Assembly (NCBI RefSeq): GCF_009876115.1
Contig: NZ_WWSY01000002.1
Location: 62,001-126,000, forward strand
DNA: 64,000 nt
Direction of reading: 5' to 3'
Source: Collinsella aerofaciens
Lineage (GTDB): Bacteria > Actinomycetota > Coriobacteriia > Coriobacteriales > Coriobacteriaceae
The position numbers and the translations under genes are program-made. Shown here piece by piece: positions 8,477 to 16,259 of the stretch (positions are counted from its first letter, which is position 1; each line of letters starts with the position of its first letter). The notes under the pieces were generated by a model, which saw nothing but the letters and a program-made list of their open reading frames with translations, made no database searches and was not told the DNA's origin.

Positions 8477-8576
8477 GCGTCCACCAGAGCGAACAAATTG
8501 ACATGAAAAGAGGACGGCATAGACCTTCTGGTCATGCCGTCCTCTTTGAATGACAAGTTGTCGCTCTGGTGGGCGC
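8477..8576. repeat. 100-bp nested double palindrome
   Basis: Outer arms CCACCAGAGCGA (near 8481-8492) and TCGCTCTGGTGG (near 8561-8572) extend with small bulges. The inner arms AAGAGGACGGCAT (8508-8520) and ATGCCGTCCTCTT (8534-8546) are perfect. It lies between the convergent pdxT and RGG-protein genes and may act as a bidirectional terminator. Confidence 0.75.
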
Positions 8577-8620
8577 GCAGCGTCAACTAGTTACGCGGTT
8601 CGTAGAACCGCGTAACCCAA

Positions 8621-9520
8621 TTAGAAGCGGTTGCCGCGGAAGCCGCCACCGTTGCGGCCGCCACGATCGCCACCGCGACCGCCGCGGTCGTTACCACGGT
8701 TGCCGCCGAAGCCGCCACGGTTGCCACCGCGATCGCCATAGCCACCACGGTTGCCGCCAAAGCCGCCGCGACCGCCACGGTCGCCGCCACGGTCACCAAA
8801 GCCGCCACGGCCACCGCGACCGCCGCGGTCACCGCCACGGCCACCGCGATCGCCAAAGCCGCCGCGGCCGCCACGGTCACCGCCACGACCACCGCGATCG
8901 TCACGGCCGCCGCGAGGACCGCGGTCCTCGTCCAGGCCCATGGCGACGAGCGGAGCGATAACCTTATCGAGAGCAGCCATCAGCTCGGTGGCCTCCTCGT
9001 AAGAAAGCTCGGGCAGGAGCTTCTCCTTCTTATTGGCAAGCTCGACCAGGCCCTCAGCGGCATCCTCGGCAGCGAAGACGACGATCTTGCGCATATCGCC
9101 CTCGGCGTCGTCGATGCGGCCGACCAGATCGGCAGCCTCGGCCTCGGCCATCAGGCCATCGAGCTCACGAAGGCGCATGCCCAGCAGGTCGGACATTTCC
9201 TTCTGCTCCATCTTGGGCTTGAGGTCAAGGAGCTTGATGGCGCGCTCGATGTTCGCCATGCGCTCGGCCTTGGCCTCTTCCTCCTTGGAAATAGCAAAGC
9301 GACGGCTACGCAGCAGGCGGGCGGCCTTCTGCATCTTGTCCATCAGCTCTTCGTCATCGTAATCAACGGCGGCCTCGACAATCTCGGCCTCCTCCTCAGC
9401 GGAAACCTCGTCAGCAGCCTCAACCTCAGCAGCTTCGGTCTCCACGGTCTCGACTGCCTCAGCCTCGGCAGCCATGGTCTCGTTCTCGGTCTCGTTCATG
9501 ATCTCTTCGTTCTCAGACAT
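8621..9520 (-). CDS. Acidic / winged-helix-like / RGG-repeat protein
   Basis: A 299-residue protein in three parts. Residues 1-55 are Glu/Ala-rich and very acidic. A middle segment of about 60-185 reads like a MarR-type helix-turn-helix (SRRFAISKEEEAKAERM, MSDLLGMRLRELDGLMAEAEAADLV). A C-terminal tail of about 100 residues consists almost only of RGG, DRGGRGG and GGFG repeats. RGG tails bind RNA and favour condensates in eukaryotes; here an RNA- or nucleoid-associated role is an inference. The start is fixed by AAGGAGTC five bases before the ATG. The gene is monocistronic. The repetitive DNA produces arginine-rich shadow frames on the other strand. Confidence 0.8.
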   Translation of the reverse strand: MSENEEIMNETENETMAAEAEAVETVETEAAEVEAADEVSAEEEAEIVEAAVDYDDEELMDKMQKAARLLRSRRFAISKEEEAKAERMANIERAIKLLDLKPKMEQKEMSDLLGMRLRELDGLMAEAEAADLVGRIDDAEGDMRKIVVFAAEDAAEGLVELANKKEKLLPELSYEEATELMAALDKVIAPLVAMGLDEDRGPRGGRDDRGGRGGDRGGRGGFGDRGGRGGDRGGRGGRGGFGDRGGDRGGRGGFGGNRGGYGDRGGNRGGFGGNRGNDRGGRGGDRGGRNGGGFRGNRF

Positions 9521-9677
9521 GAGACTCCTTCTTGGCCCTCTCGGGCATCATCGCCCCATTCGCGGGGCCCGTCGCGCACTCTTTGCGCTTTAAACATTCA
9601 TGCCTCTCGGCAAAACGCCCATTAGTTTATGGTGTCGCCCGCCAATCTAGCTGCAGAATCTATGTGCACACATTAAT

Positions 9678-9697
9678 GCGACATGTCGCGGTATCAT
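9678..9697 (+). promoter_or_regulatory. Palindrome and -10-like box before the first deformylase-like gene
   Basis: GCGACATGTCGC (9678-9689) is a perfect 12-bp palindrome immediately followed by TATCAT (9692-9697), about 40 bases before the start codon. An operator overlapping a promoter is plausible. Confidence 0.35.
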
Positions 9698-9734
9698 GGC
9701 CTGAACCAAACGTGTCCACCCTAAGGAGCCCGCC

Positions 9735-10145
9735 ATGATTAAGCCCATCATGAAATCCGAGTTCTTTTTGCGCCTGCCTTCCGAAGACGCCGGCCCAGAA
9801 GATGCCGCGACCGGACAGGATCTCCTGGATACGCTCCACGAGCATGAGCACGAGTGCGTGGGCCTCGCCGCCAACATGATTGGCGTGCGCAAACGCATCA
9901 TCTGCGTAAAGGACGGCAACAGGGCGCTCCTGATGTACAACCCTCAAATTCTTGAGCAGGTCAATGCCTATCAGACGAGCGAAGGATGCCTCTCGCTGGT
10001 TGGTGAGCGCCCCTGTACCCGTTATCGCCGCATTAAGGTGGAGTATTTGGACGAGAACTTCGTCCACCGCATCAAAAACTTCTCGGGCTACACCGCCGAG
10101 ATCATCCAACACGAAATCGACCACTGCAACGGGATAGTGATCTAG
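9735..10145 (+). CDS. Peptide deformylase-like protein 1
   Basis: A 136-residue protein shorter than typical deformylase (about 165-190). The three metal motifs are recognisable. Motif 1 reads GLAANMIG instead of GLAAPQIG. Motif 2 is EGCLSL with the metal Cys. Motif 3 is QHEIDHCNG with both His ligands and the catalytic Glu. It could remove N-formyl groups or act on another N-terminal substrate. AAGGAG precedes the ATG. It is monocistronic, with a terminator downstream. A diverged paralogue lies at 17470-17889. Confidence 0.8.
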   Translation: MIKPIMKSEFFLRLPSEDAGPEDAATGQDLLDTLHEHEHECVGLAANMIGVRKRIICVKDGNRALLMYNPQILEQVNAYQTSEGCLSLVGERPCTRYRRIKVEYLDENFVHRIKNFSGYTAEIIQHEIDHCNGIVI

Positions 10146-10160
10146 TCCCGCCGATTCAAG

Positions 10161-10197
10161 AAAGCTCCCTGCAGCAAAACAACTGCAGGGAGCTTTT
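10161..10197. terminator. Bidirectional terminator
   Basis: AAAGCTCCCTGCAG and CTGCAGGGAGCTTTT pair perfectly around an 8-base loop. A-run and T-run flank the stem on both sides, fitting the convergent genes. Confidence 0.85.
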
Positions 10198-10219
10198 CAT
10201 TGTGCGGAGTTTCTATCCC

Positions 10220-11740
10220 CTACGATTGACGGTAATGGTCGAAGAAGTCGGCGAGGTCTTCGAGAGACTCTTTGAGCACTTCCATGCGCGGCAGGTACAC
10301 GATGCGGAAGTGGTCGGGCTCGCCCCAGTTAAAGCCGCCGCCGCGCGTGATCAGGATCTTCTTCTCGTGCAGCAGGTCGAGGGCAAACTGCTCGTCATCG
10401 GTGATGTTGAACTTCTTAACATCCATCTTGGGGAAGATATAGAACGCCGCGCGCGGCTTAACCACCGAGATGCCGTCAATCTTGTTGAGCGCCTCATACA
10501 CAAAGTTGCGCTGCTCGTAAACACGACCGCCGGGGCGGATGTAGTCGTTGACCGACTGATGGCCGCCGAGCGCTGTCTGGACGATCGACTGAGCCGGCAC
10601 GTTGGAGCACAGGCGCATGTTCGAGAGCATGTTGATGCCCATGATGAAGTCGCTCATGCAGCGCTGGTTGCCCGAAAGCACCATCCAGCCAATGCGATAG
10701 CCCGCGATCATGTGCGACTTGGAAAGGCCGCTAAACGTAATGCAGGGCAGATCGGGGGCGAGCGATGCAATGGAGACATGCTCGTAGCCGTCCATGCACA
10801 GGCGGTCATAGATCTCGTCGGCAAAAATCATGAGCTGGTGCCTGCGCGCAATCTCAACGATGCCCTCGAGCACCTCGCGCGGGTAGACCGAGCCCGTGGG
10901 GTTGTTGGGGTTGATGATGACGAGGGCCTTGGTCGCGCTCGTGATCTTGGACTCCATATCCTGCAGGTCGGGATACCAATCCGCCTGCTCATCGCACAGA
11001 TAGTGCACGGGATGACCGCCGGCAAGGGTTGCGCACGCCGTCCAGAGCGGATAGTCGGGGCTGGGGATCAGAATCTCGTCGCCATTGTCGAGCAGCGCGT
11101 TCATCGAAAGCTGAATGAGTTCGGACACGCCGTTGCCCGTGTAGATATGCTCCATCTGAACATTGGGCAGGCCCTTGATCTGCGAATACTGCATGATCGC
11201 CTTGCGCGCAGAGAACAGGCCGCGCGAGTTGGAATAGCCTTCGCAGTCGGGCAGCTGCTGGCGCATGTCCTTGATAACCTCGTCGGGCGTGCGGAAACCG
11301 AAGGGCGCCGGGTTGCCGATATTGAGCTTGAGGATGCGCTCGCCCTCGTCCTCCATACGGGCAGCCTCGTCGACGACGGGACCGCGCACGTCATACAGAA
11401 CGTTCTCGAGTTTGGTGGATTTAGAAAAAGTACGCATGGTGGTGCTCCTTGGAATTTGAGCTGAGGGATGGGGTTCGGGCTTGGAAACGTTGCGGGGCGA
11501 TGATGTCTCGCCTTGATCGGTGTCACCGGCGAGCAGCCAGGTAACATCGACCTCCAAAATACGGGCGAGTAGCTCTGCCACGTCGCGCCGCGGAATCGTC
11601 TTGCCGCTCACATATTGGCTCATCTGACTCTTGCCGAGTTTTTTGCCGAGCATCTCCGATGCACGAATCACGTCCGACTGTCGAACGTCGCGATCGGACA
11701 TAGTCTGTCGCAGGCGATCGCTAAACGTCTCTTGGGCCAC
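10220..11740 (-). CDS. alaA: XRE helix-turn-helix fused to AlaA-type alanine aminotransferase
   Basis: A 506-residue fusion. Residues of about 5-75 are an XRE DNA-binding domain (QSDVIRASEMLGKKLGKSQMSQYVSGK). After a linker the protein is a full AlaA-like class I aminotransferase: LNIGNPAPFGF, GNGVSEL, PSPDYPLW, NPNNPTG, the PLP lysine in FSGLSKSHMIAGYR, and MRLCSNVPAQ. It should transfer amino groups between alanine/pyruvate and glutamate. The GTG at 11740 is preferred because AAGGAGG lies 5 bases upstream. A second strong start lies at 11437, where AAGGAGC precedes an ATG. This would yield a 405-residue enzyme alone, the usual length of AlaA. Autoregulation through upstream GTTCAATT sites is likely. 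Confidence 0.88.
   Translation of the reverse strand: MAQETFSDRLRQTMSDRDVRQSDVIRASEMLGKKLGKSQMSQYVSGKTIPRRDVAELLARILEVDVTWLLAGDTDQGETSSPRNVSKPEPHPSAQIPRSTTMRTFSKSTKLENVLYDVRGPVVDEAARMEDEGERILKLNIGNPAPFGFRTPDEVIKDMRQQLPDCEGYSNSRGLFSARKAIMQYSQIKGLPNVQMEHIYTGNGVSELIQLSMNALLDNGDEILIPSPDYPLWTACATLAGGHPVHYLCDEQADWYPDLQDMESKITSATKALVIINPNNPTGSVYPREVLEGIVEIARRHQLMIFADEIYDRLCMDGYEHVSIASLAPDLPCITFSGLSKSHMIAGYRIGWMVLSGNQRCMSDFIMGINMLSNMRLCSNVPAQSIVQTALGGHQSVNDYIRPGGRVYEQRNFVYEALNKIDGISVVKPRAAFYIFPKMDVKKFNITDDEQFALDLLHEKKILITRGGGFNWGEPDHFRIVYLPRMEVLKESLEDLADFFDHYRQS
11435..11450 (-). promoter_or_regulatory. Internal ribosome-binding site and start inside the XRE-AlaA fusion
   Basis: Read leftward, AAGGAGC (11450-11444) is followed 6 bases later by ATG (11437-11435) encoding MRTFSKSTKLENV, which aligns with the native N-terminus of free-standing AlaA. 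The site would allow translation of the enzyme without its DNA-binding domain. Confidence 0.6.
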
Positions 11741-11761
11741 AGGAACCTCCTTGCTGGCAAA

Positions 11762-11843
11762 GTTCAATTTATAGAACACGAATTGAACCAGAGTTCAATT
11801 TAGGCAGCAGTATAATGCCGTGCTATTTCGAAAAGTTCAATTT
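11762..11843. promoter_or_regulatory. Operator cluster upstream of XRE-AlaA
   Basis: A perfect palindrome AATTGAAC-CAGA-GTTCAATT at 11781-11800 is flanked by half sites GTTCAATTT at 11762-11770 and 11835-11843. On the minus strand TATACT (11814-11809) could be the -10, which would place the palindrome at the transcription start, the usual spot for a repressor. The fused XRE domain is the natural candidate ligand. Confidence 0.6.
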
Positions 11844-11903
11844 CAAAAATAAAATGAGCAAGACCTCGAAATTTATCCCAAGGCGATAACGACGTGCACG
11901 CAT

Positions 11904-12761
11904 TTAGAGGTATTCGAGGAAACGAGCGGCGGCAAGCGAAACATCGGCCGTTCGATATATGGCGTTGATCTGCCGATGGGGATGCCCTTCGAGCGGACGC
12001 ACAGCAACATCGAACTGGCAGCGACGCAAGATGAGCGCGGGAAGAATGCTCACGCCCAGGCCGTCCTCGACCATAGCCATAATCGCATAGTCATCCCAAG
12101 TCGACAGTTTTGAGCGCACCGCCAGCCCCGCCCGACGGAATAGCGGCGTAATCTCATCATCGGTACCCCGTTCCAGCAGAATAAACTGCTCTCTTGCCAA
12201 ATCGGTAAGAGAGACGAACTCCGCCGTGGCAAGCAACGAATCTGTCGGCACCACCGCCATCAGCTCATCACACACTAAAGACCGTGATGCCATGCCGTTT
12301 TCTCGGGGCTCACGCGGGATAAAGCCCAGGTCGCAGCGCCCCTCCGCCACCCATTGTTCAATCTCTGAGTAATCGCCCATCAGCAACTCATAATCGACGT
12401 CCGGGTGATCGGCGCGAAAACGCGCTATGACCGGTGGCAGCACGTGGGTCGCCACACTCGAAAACGTACCAATGCAGATCTTGCCGCGCATGAGCCCACG
12501 CATCTCGTCCACATGTCGCTGCAGGCGGCCAAACTCCTCGCAGAGCGCCTCAACCGCCGGCATGATCTGCCGCCCATCGGCAGAAAGCACCACACCCTCG
12601 CGGCTGCGGTCGAGTACCTTAAAACCCCAATCGGTCTCAAGGTCGCCCACCATGCGGCTCACGCCCGACTGCGAATAGCTCAGCCGCTCGGCGGCGCGCG
12701 TAAAACTGCCGGCCCGCACGGTCTCGAGCAGAACCTGCATCTTTTGAATATTCGTTTCCAC
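11904..12761 (-). CDS. LysR-family regulator, divergent from an EamA transporter
   Basis: A 285-residue regulator. The N-terminal winged helix (SFTRAAERLSYSQSGVSRMVGDLE, about 18-42) is followed by a periplasmic-binding-like effector domain (about 90-285) containing DDYAIMAMVEDGLGVSILP. It is divergent from the EamA-family exporter at 12880, which it probably controls; the shared gap contains a 17-bp palindrome. The effector is not evident. A second LysR/EamA pair with the same DDYxIMAMVE motif lies at 50364-52291, so the modules are probably paralogous. Confidence 0.9.
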   Translation of the reverse strand: METNIQKMQVLLETVRAGSFTRAAERLSYSQSGVSRMVGDLETDWGFKVLDRSREGVVLSADGRQIMPAVEALCEEFGRLQRHVDEMRGLMRGKICIGTFSSVATHVLPPVIARFRADHPDVDYELLMGDYSEIEQWVAEGRCDLGFIPREPRENGMASRSLVCDELMAVVPTDSLLATAEFVSLTDLAREQFILLERGTDDEITPLFRRAGLAVRSKLSTWDDYAIMAMVEDGLGVSILPALILRRCQFDVAVRPLEGHPHRQINAIYRTADVSLAAARFLEYL

Positions 12762-12833
12762 GGCACCCCTCCACCTTTACATGAGTTTTTGTCATGTTAT
12801 CCATGCATTATATTCGCTTTTCTTCTAAAGCCA

Positions 12834-12850
12834 GTTCACCCATAGTGAAC
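12834..12850. promoter_or_regulatory. Palindrome in the LysR/EamA divergent promoter
   Basis: GTTCAC-CCATA-GTGAAC is a perfect inverted repeat 30 bp before the EamA start. It is suitable as a LysR or general repressor site. Confidence 0.45.
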
Positions 12851-12879
12851 ATGTTCGGATATAGAGGGGATGTCAGCAC

Positions 12880-13791
12880 ATGAACAACGGATTGTTTACG
12901 TACTTAGCAGCATTGCTATTGTTTGGCTCCAACGGCATCATCGCCGCTGCCATCGCGCTGCCGAGCTCCGATATCGTACTGTTGCGCACGTTTTTGGGCG
13001 CTCTCACCCTTGCCGCCATCCTCTTCATAACCAAGCGCCATAACCTGCAGGCTCCGTCTCGCCCCCGCGAGGCCGCAGCGCTCATCGTCTCGGGCGCCGC
13101 GCTGGGCGCCAGCTGGATTTTCCTGTTCCGCGCCTATCAGACGATCGGCGTTGGTATCTCCTCGCTGTTGTATTACTGTGGCCCCATCATCGTTATGGCC
13201 CTCTCACCGCTCATTTTTGGCGAAAAGCTGACCGGCGGCAAAATCGCCGGCTTTGTCGCCGTTGCTTGTGGTGCTTTTCTCATTGCAGCGCAAGGTCTAG
13301 GCGGCAATATGCCCATTGCGGGCATCGTCTGTGGAATCGCCTCGGCCTTCTGCTATGCATTGATGGTCATCGCCAGCAAGGGTGCGCCGCACATCGAGGG
13401 CCTCGAGAACTCCGCACTCCAAGTGAGCGCCGCCTTTGTGACCGCACTGGCCCTCACGCTCATCACGCAGGGCGCTCCCTCGTTCCTGTCCGCCGGCGTC
13501 GCCGCCAGCATTGATTGGCGCGCCGTCGCTATGCTCGGCGTCGTCAACACCGGCATTGGTTGCCTGCTCTACTTTAGCGCCGTCGCCAAGCTGCCCGTCC
13601 AGACCGTCGCCGTCGTTGGCTACCTCGAGCCGCTTTCGGCGGTCGTGTTCTCGGCCGCCCTTTTGGGTGAAGCCATAACACCGGTCCGCCTGATGGGCGC
13701 CGCGCTTATCATCGGCGGCGCGCTCTTTTGCGAACTCGCCGGCAAACGCGCAAACGCCAAGGCTGGCATCGCCCAGACAGCACGTGCTTAA
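12880..13791 (+). CDS. EamA/DMT-superfamily transporter
   Basis: A 303-residue inner-membrane protein with about ten hydrophobic segments arranged as two EamA halves. The second half begins near GMIxxAFCYALMVI and ends VGYLEPLSAVVFSAALLGE, a classic drug/metabolite transporter signature. The family exports amino acids, metabolites or drugs; substrate unknown. GAGGGGATG precedes the ATG. It is regulated, presumably, by the divergent LysR gene. A TAATCC/GGATTA hairpin follows at 13826. Confidence 0.9.
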   Translation: MNNGLFTYLAALLLFGSNGIIAAAIALPSSDIVLLRTFLGALTLAAILFITKRHNLQAPSRPREAAALIVSGAALGASWIFLFRAYQTIGVGISSLLYYCGPIIVMALSPLIFGEKLTGGKIAGFVAVACGAFLIAAQGLGGNMPIAGIVCGIASAFCYALMVIASKGAPHIEGLENSALQVSAAFVTALALTLITQGAPSFLSAGVAASIDWRAVAMLGVVNTGIGCLLYFSAVAKLPVQTVAVVGYLEPLSAVVFSAALLGEAITPVRLMGAALIIGGALFCELAGKRANAKAGIAQTARA

Positions 13792-13825
13792 AAGCCCCTG
13801 CTTTGAAATGCTACCTGCGTAGATA

Positions 13826-13849
13826 AATAATCCCCAGCTGAGGATTATT
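13826..13849 (+). terminator. Weak terminator-like hairpin after the EamA gene
   Basis: AATAATCC (13826-13833) and GGATTATT (13842-13849) pair around an 8-base loop, extended by GA/TC. There is no strong T-run, so it could instead be part of the kup leader. Confidence 0.4.
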
Positions 13850-13948
13850 GTCTAAAATAACCAGATGTGCCAAACTGCTCTTGTATGTATAAAGACGGCA
13901 TAAAGTTTTTTGTCCTAGACAGATAACCGGATGTCTAAGGGAGTCCTC

Positions 13949-16180
13949 GTGGCACACAACAAACTGGAGGCAAACCTCCAAGACCAGCGCGGGCAAGGCG
14001 GGCACGGAGCCATCCCCCTCTCCGCTGGCATGCTGCTCGTAACGCTCGGCGTCGTCTATGGCGACATCGGCACGAGCCCCATGTACACCATGAAATCAAT
14101 CGTCGCCAACAACGGCGGCATCGGTACCGTCAGCGAGGACATGATCCTGGGCGCGCTTTCGCTCGTCATCTGGACCATGACGCTCGTGACCACGGTCAAG
14201 TACGTGGTAATCGCCATGAAGGCCGACAACCACAACGAAGGCGGCATCTTCGCCCTGTTCAGCCTCGTACGCAAGGTGGCACCATGGCTGATTCTGCCCG
14301 CCATGATCGGCGGCGCGGCGCTGCTCGCCGACGGCATCCTCACCCCCGCCGTCACGGTCACCACAGCCATCGAGGGTCTGCGCACCATCGAATGGGGCCA
14401 TGCGCTGCTGGGCGACGGACAGACCAACGTCATCATCATCACCATCATCATTATCTGCGGCCTATTTGCCATGCAGCGCGCCGGCACCTCGTCAATCGGC
14501 AAGCTGTTCGGCCCGCTTATGACGCTATGGTTCCTGTTCCTGGCGGGCGCCGGCCTGTTCAACATGCTCGGCAACCTGTCCATCCTACGCGCGCTCAACC
14601 CCATCCGCGGCATCATGTTCCTGTTCTCGCCCATCAACCACTCGGGCATCATGGTGCTCGGCTTCGTCTTCCTGTCGACGACTGGCGCCGAGGCGCTCTA
14701 TTCGGACATGGGTCACGTGGGCAAAGCTAACATTTACGCATCCTGGCCGTTTGTTAAGGCGGCCCTCATCCTCAACTATCTGGGTCAGGGAGCTTGGCTG
14801 CTCGCCAATAACTCCAACCCCCAGATGCTCGCGATGAATATCGTCAACCCGTTCTATATGATGCTCCCCGAGTCCCTGCGCCCCTTTGCCATCGTGCTTT
14901 CGGCCGTAGCGGCCATCATCGCCTCGCAGGCGCTCATCACCGGCTCGTTCTCGCTGGTATCCGAGGCCACGCGTCTCAACCTCATGCCGCATCTGCGCAT
15001 CCACTACCCCAGCGACACCAAGGGCCAGCTCTATATTCCGCTCGTCAACAACATCATGTGGGTCGGCTGCGTCTTCATCGTGCTGCTGTTCCAAAACTCC
15101 GAGCGCATGGAGAGCGCCTACGGCCTCGCCATTACCGTGACCATGCTCATGACCACGACGCTTTTGACGAGCTACATCGCCGGCGTCCTCAAGCACAGGC
15201 TGGGCGCCTGCGTCTTCGCCCTGCTCTTTGGTGCCATTGAGCTGTGCTTCTTCGCCTCGTGCCTCACCATGTTCTTTGACGGCGGCTACGTCATGATCTT
15301 CCTGGCCGCACTGCTGTTCGGCCTTATGTATGTGTGGCGTCGCGGCACCGCCATCGAGCGCACGCAGACGATTCTGCTGCCCGTCTCCAAGTACATCGAC
15401 CAGCTCAACCGCCTGCGCAATGACGAGACCTACCCCGTGCTCGCCGACAATCTGGTGTTCCTCACCAACAGCCCCGACCCGCTCACGCTCGACCGCGACG
15501 TGCTCTATTCCATCCTGGACAAGCACCCCAAGCGCGCCAAGGCATATTGGTTCATCAACGTACACGTTACCGACGAGCCCTATACGCACGAGTATTCCGT
15601 TGAGACCTTTGGCACAGACTTCCTGTTCCGCGTGCGCTTGGACCTGGGCTTTAAGGTCAATCAGCGCATCAACGCCTACCTGCGCCAGATCGTTGGCGAC
15701 CTGATGGCCTCGGGTGAGTTGCCGCCGCAGCACCACACCTACTCCATCTACGAGACGCGCGGCAACGTGGGCGACTTCCGTTTTTGCATGCTGCGCAAGA
15801 TGCTTGCCCCCGAAACGGACATCAACCGCAACGACCATCGCGTCATGGCCATCAAGTATGCCGTCCGCCGCGCCTGCGGAAGCCCGGCACGTTGGTATGG
15901 TCTCGAGAACTCGGCCATCATCATCGAGTACGTACCGCTCTTTGCCCGCATGCGCCCGGCCGTCAAACTCGTGCGCACCCAGGTGCCGCTCGAGATCCAG
16001 ATCGAAGAGGCCGAGGAAATGGAAGTCGACATCTTCTCGGACGACTTGGTCAACGGCAACGAGGCCGGCAAGAGCATGAACGTCGATCCCACCGAGCTGC
16101 TCGAGAGTGTCGCCGATACGCCCGAACAGCAACAGCTCGACGGCCTCGAGAACGAACAACTCAACGACGCCAACTTCTAG
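13949..16180 (+). CDS. kup: KUP-family potassium uptake transporter
   Basis: A 743-residue protein. About twelve membrane segments occupy the first 450 residues, starting with the family signature TLGVVYGDIGTSPMYT, with GGIFALFSL and GxGAWLLANNxNP-like motifs. The C-terminal half is a soluble cytoplasmic domain. It imports K+ driven by the proton gradient. The GTG at 13949 is chosen because AAGGGAG sits 6 bases upstream; the ATG at 13931 lacks a site. Length is slightly above the usual 620-690 because of an acidic tail. It is monocistronic, with a terminator downstream. Confidence 0.93.
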   Translation: MAHNKLEANLQDQRGQGGHGAIPLSAGMLLVTLGVVYGDIGTSPMYTMKSIVANNGGIGTVSEDMILGALSLVIWTMTLVTTVKYVVIAMKADNHNEGGIFALFSLVRKVAPWLILPAMIGGAALLADGILTPAVTVTTAIEGLRTIEWGHALLGDGQTNVIIITIIIICGLFAMQRAGTSSIGKLFGPLMTLWFLFLAGAGLFNMLGNLSILRALNPIRGIMFLFSPINHSGIMVLGFVFLSTTGAEALYSDMGHVGKANIYASWPFVKAALILNYLGQGAWLLANNSNPQMLAMNIVNPFYMMLPESLRPFAIVLSAVAAIIASQALITGSFSLVSEATRLNLMPHLRIHYPSDTKGQLYIPLVNNIMWVGCVFIVLLFQNSERMESAYGLAITVTMLMTTTLLTSYIAGVLKHRLGACVFALLFGAIELCFFASCLTMFFDGGYVMIFLAALLFGLMYVWRRGTAIERTQTILLPVSKYIDQLNRLRNDETYPVLADNLVFLTNSPDPLTLDRDVLYSILDKHPKRAKAYWFINVHVTDEPYTHEYSVETFGTDFLFRVRLDLGFKVNQRINAYLRQIVGDLMASGELPPQHHTYSIYETRGNVGDFRFCMLRKMLAPETDINRNDHRVMAIKYAVRRACGSPARWYGLENSAIIIEYVPLFARMRPAVKLVRTQVPLEIQIEEAEEMEVDIFSDDLVNGNEAGKSMNVDPTELLESVADTPEQQQLDGLENEQLNDANF

Positions 16181-16200
16181 CGGCGCCATAAATCAACGAC

Positions 16201-16239
16201 AGCGGCCCTGCACCTCACGGGAGATGCAGGGCCGCTTTG
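16201..16239. terminator. Bidirectional terminator after kup
   Basis: AGCGGCCCTGCA (16201-16212) pairs with TGCAGGGCCGCT (16225-16236), followed by TT. It serves kup and possibly the convergent bile salt hydrolase gene. Confidence 0.75.
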
Positions 16240-16259
16240 CATTGCGGTAAAGCCATCGG

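Noticed and set aside
8569..8961. Arginine/histidine-rich plus-strand ORF over the RGG tail
   Set aside because: It is the reverse reading of the RGG-coding repeat; the opposite gene has a strong start and a defined domain order.
14585..16189. 534-residue minus-strand ORF
   Set aside because: Antisense to kup. The long open frame reflects G+C-rich codon bias, not a gene.
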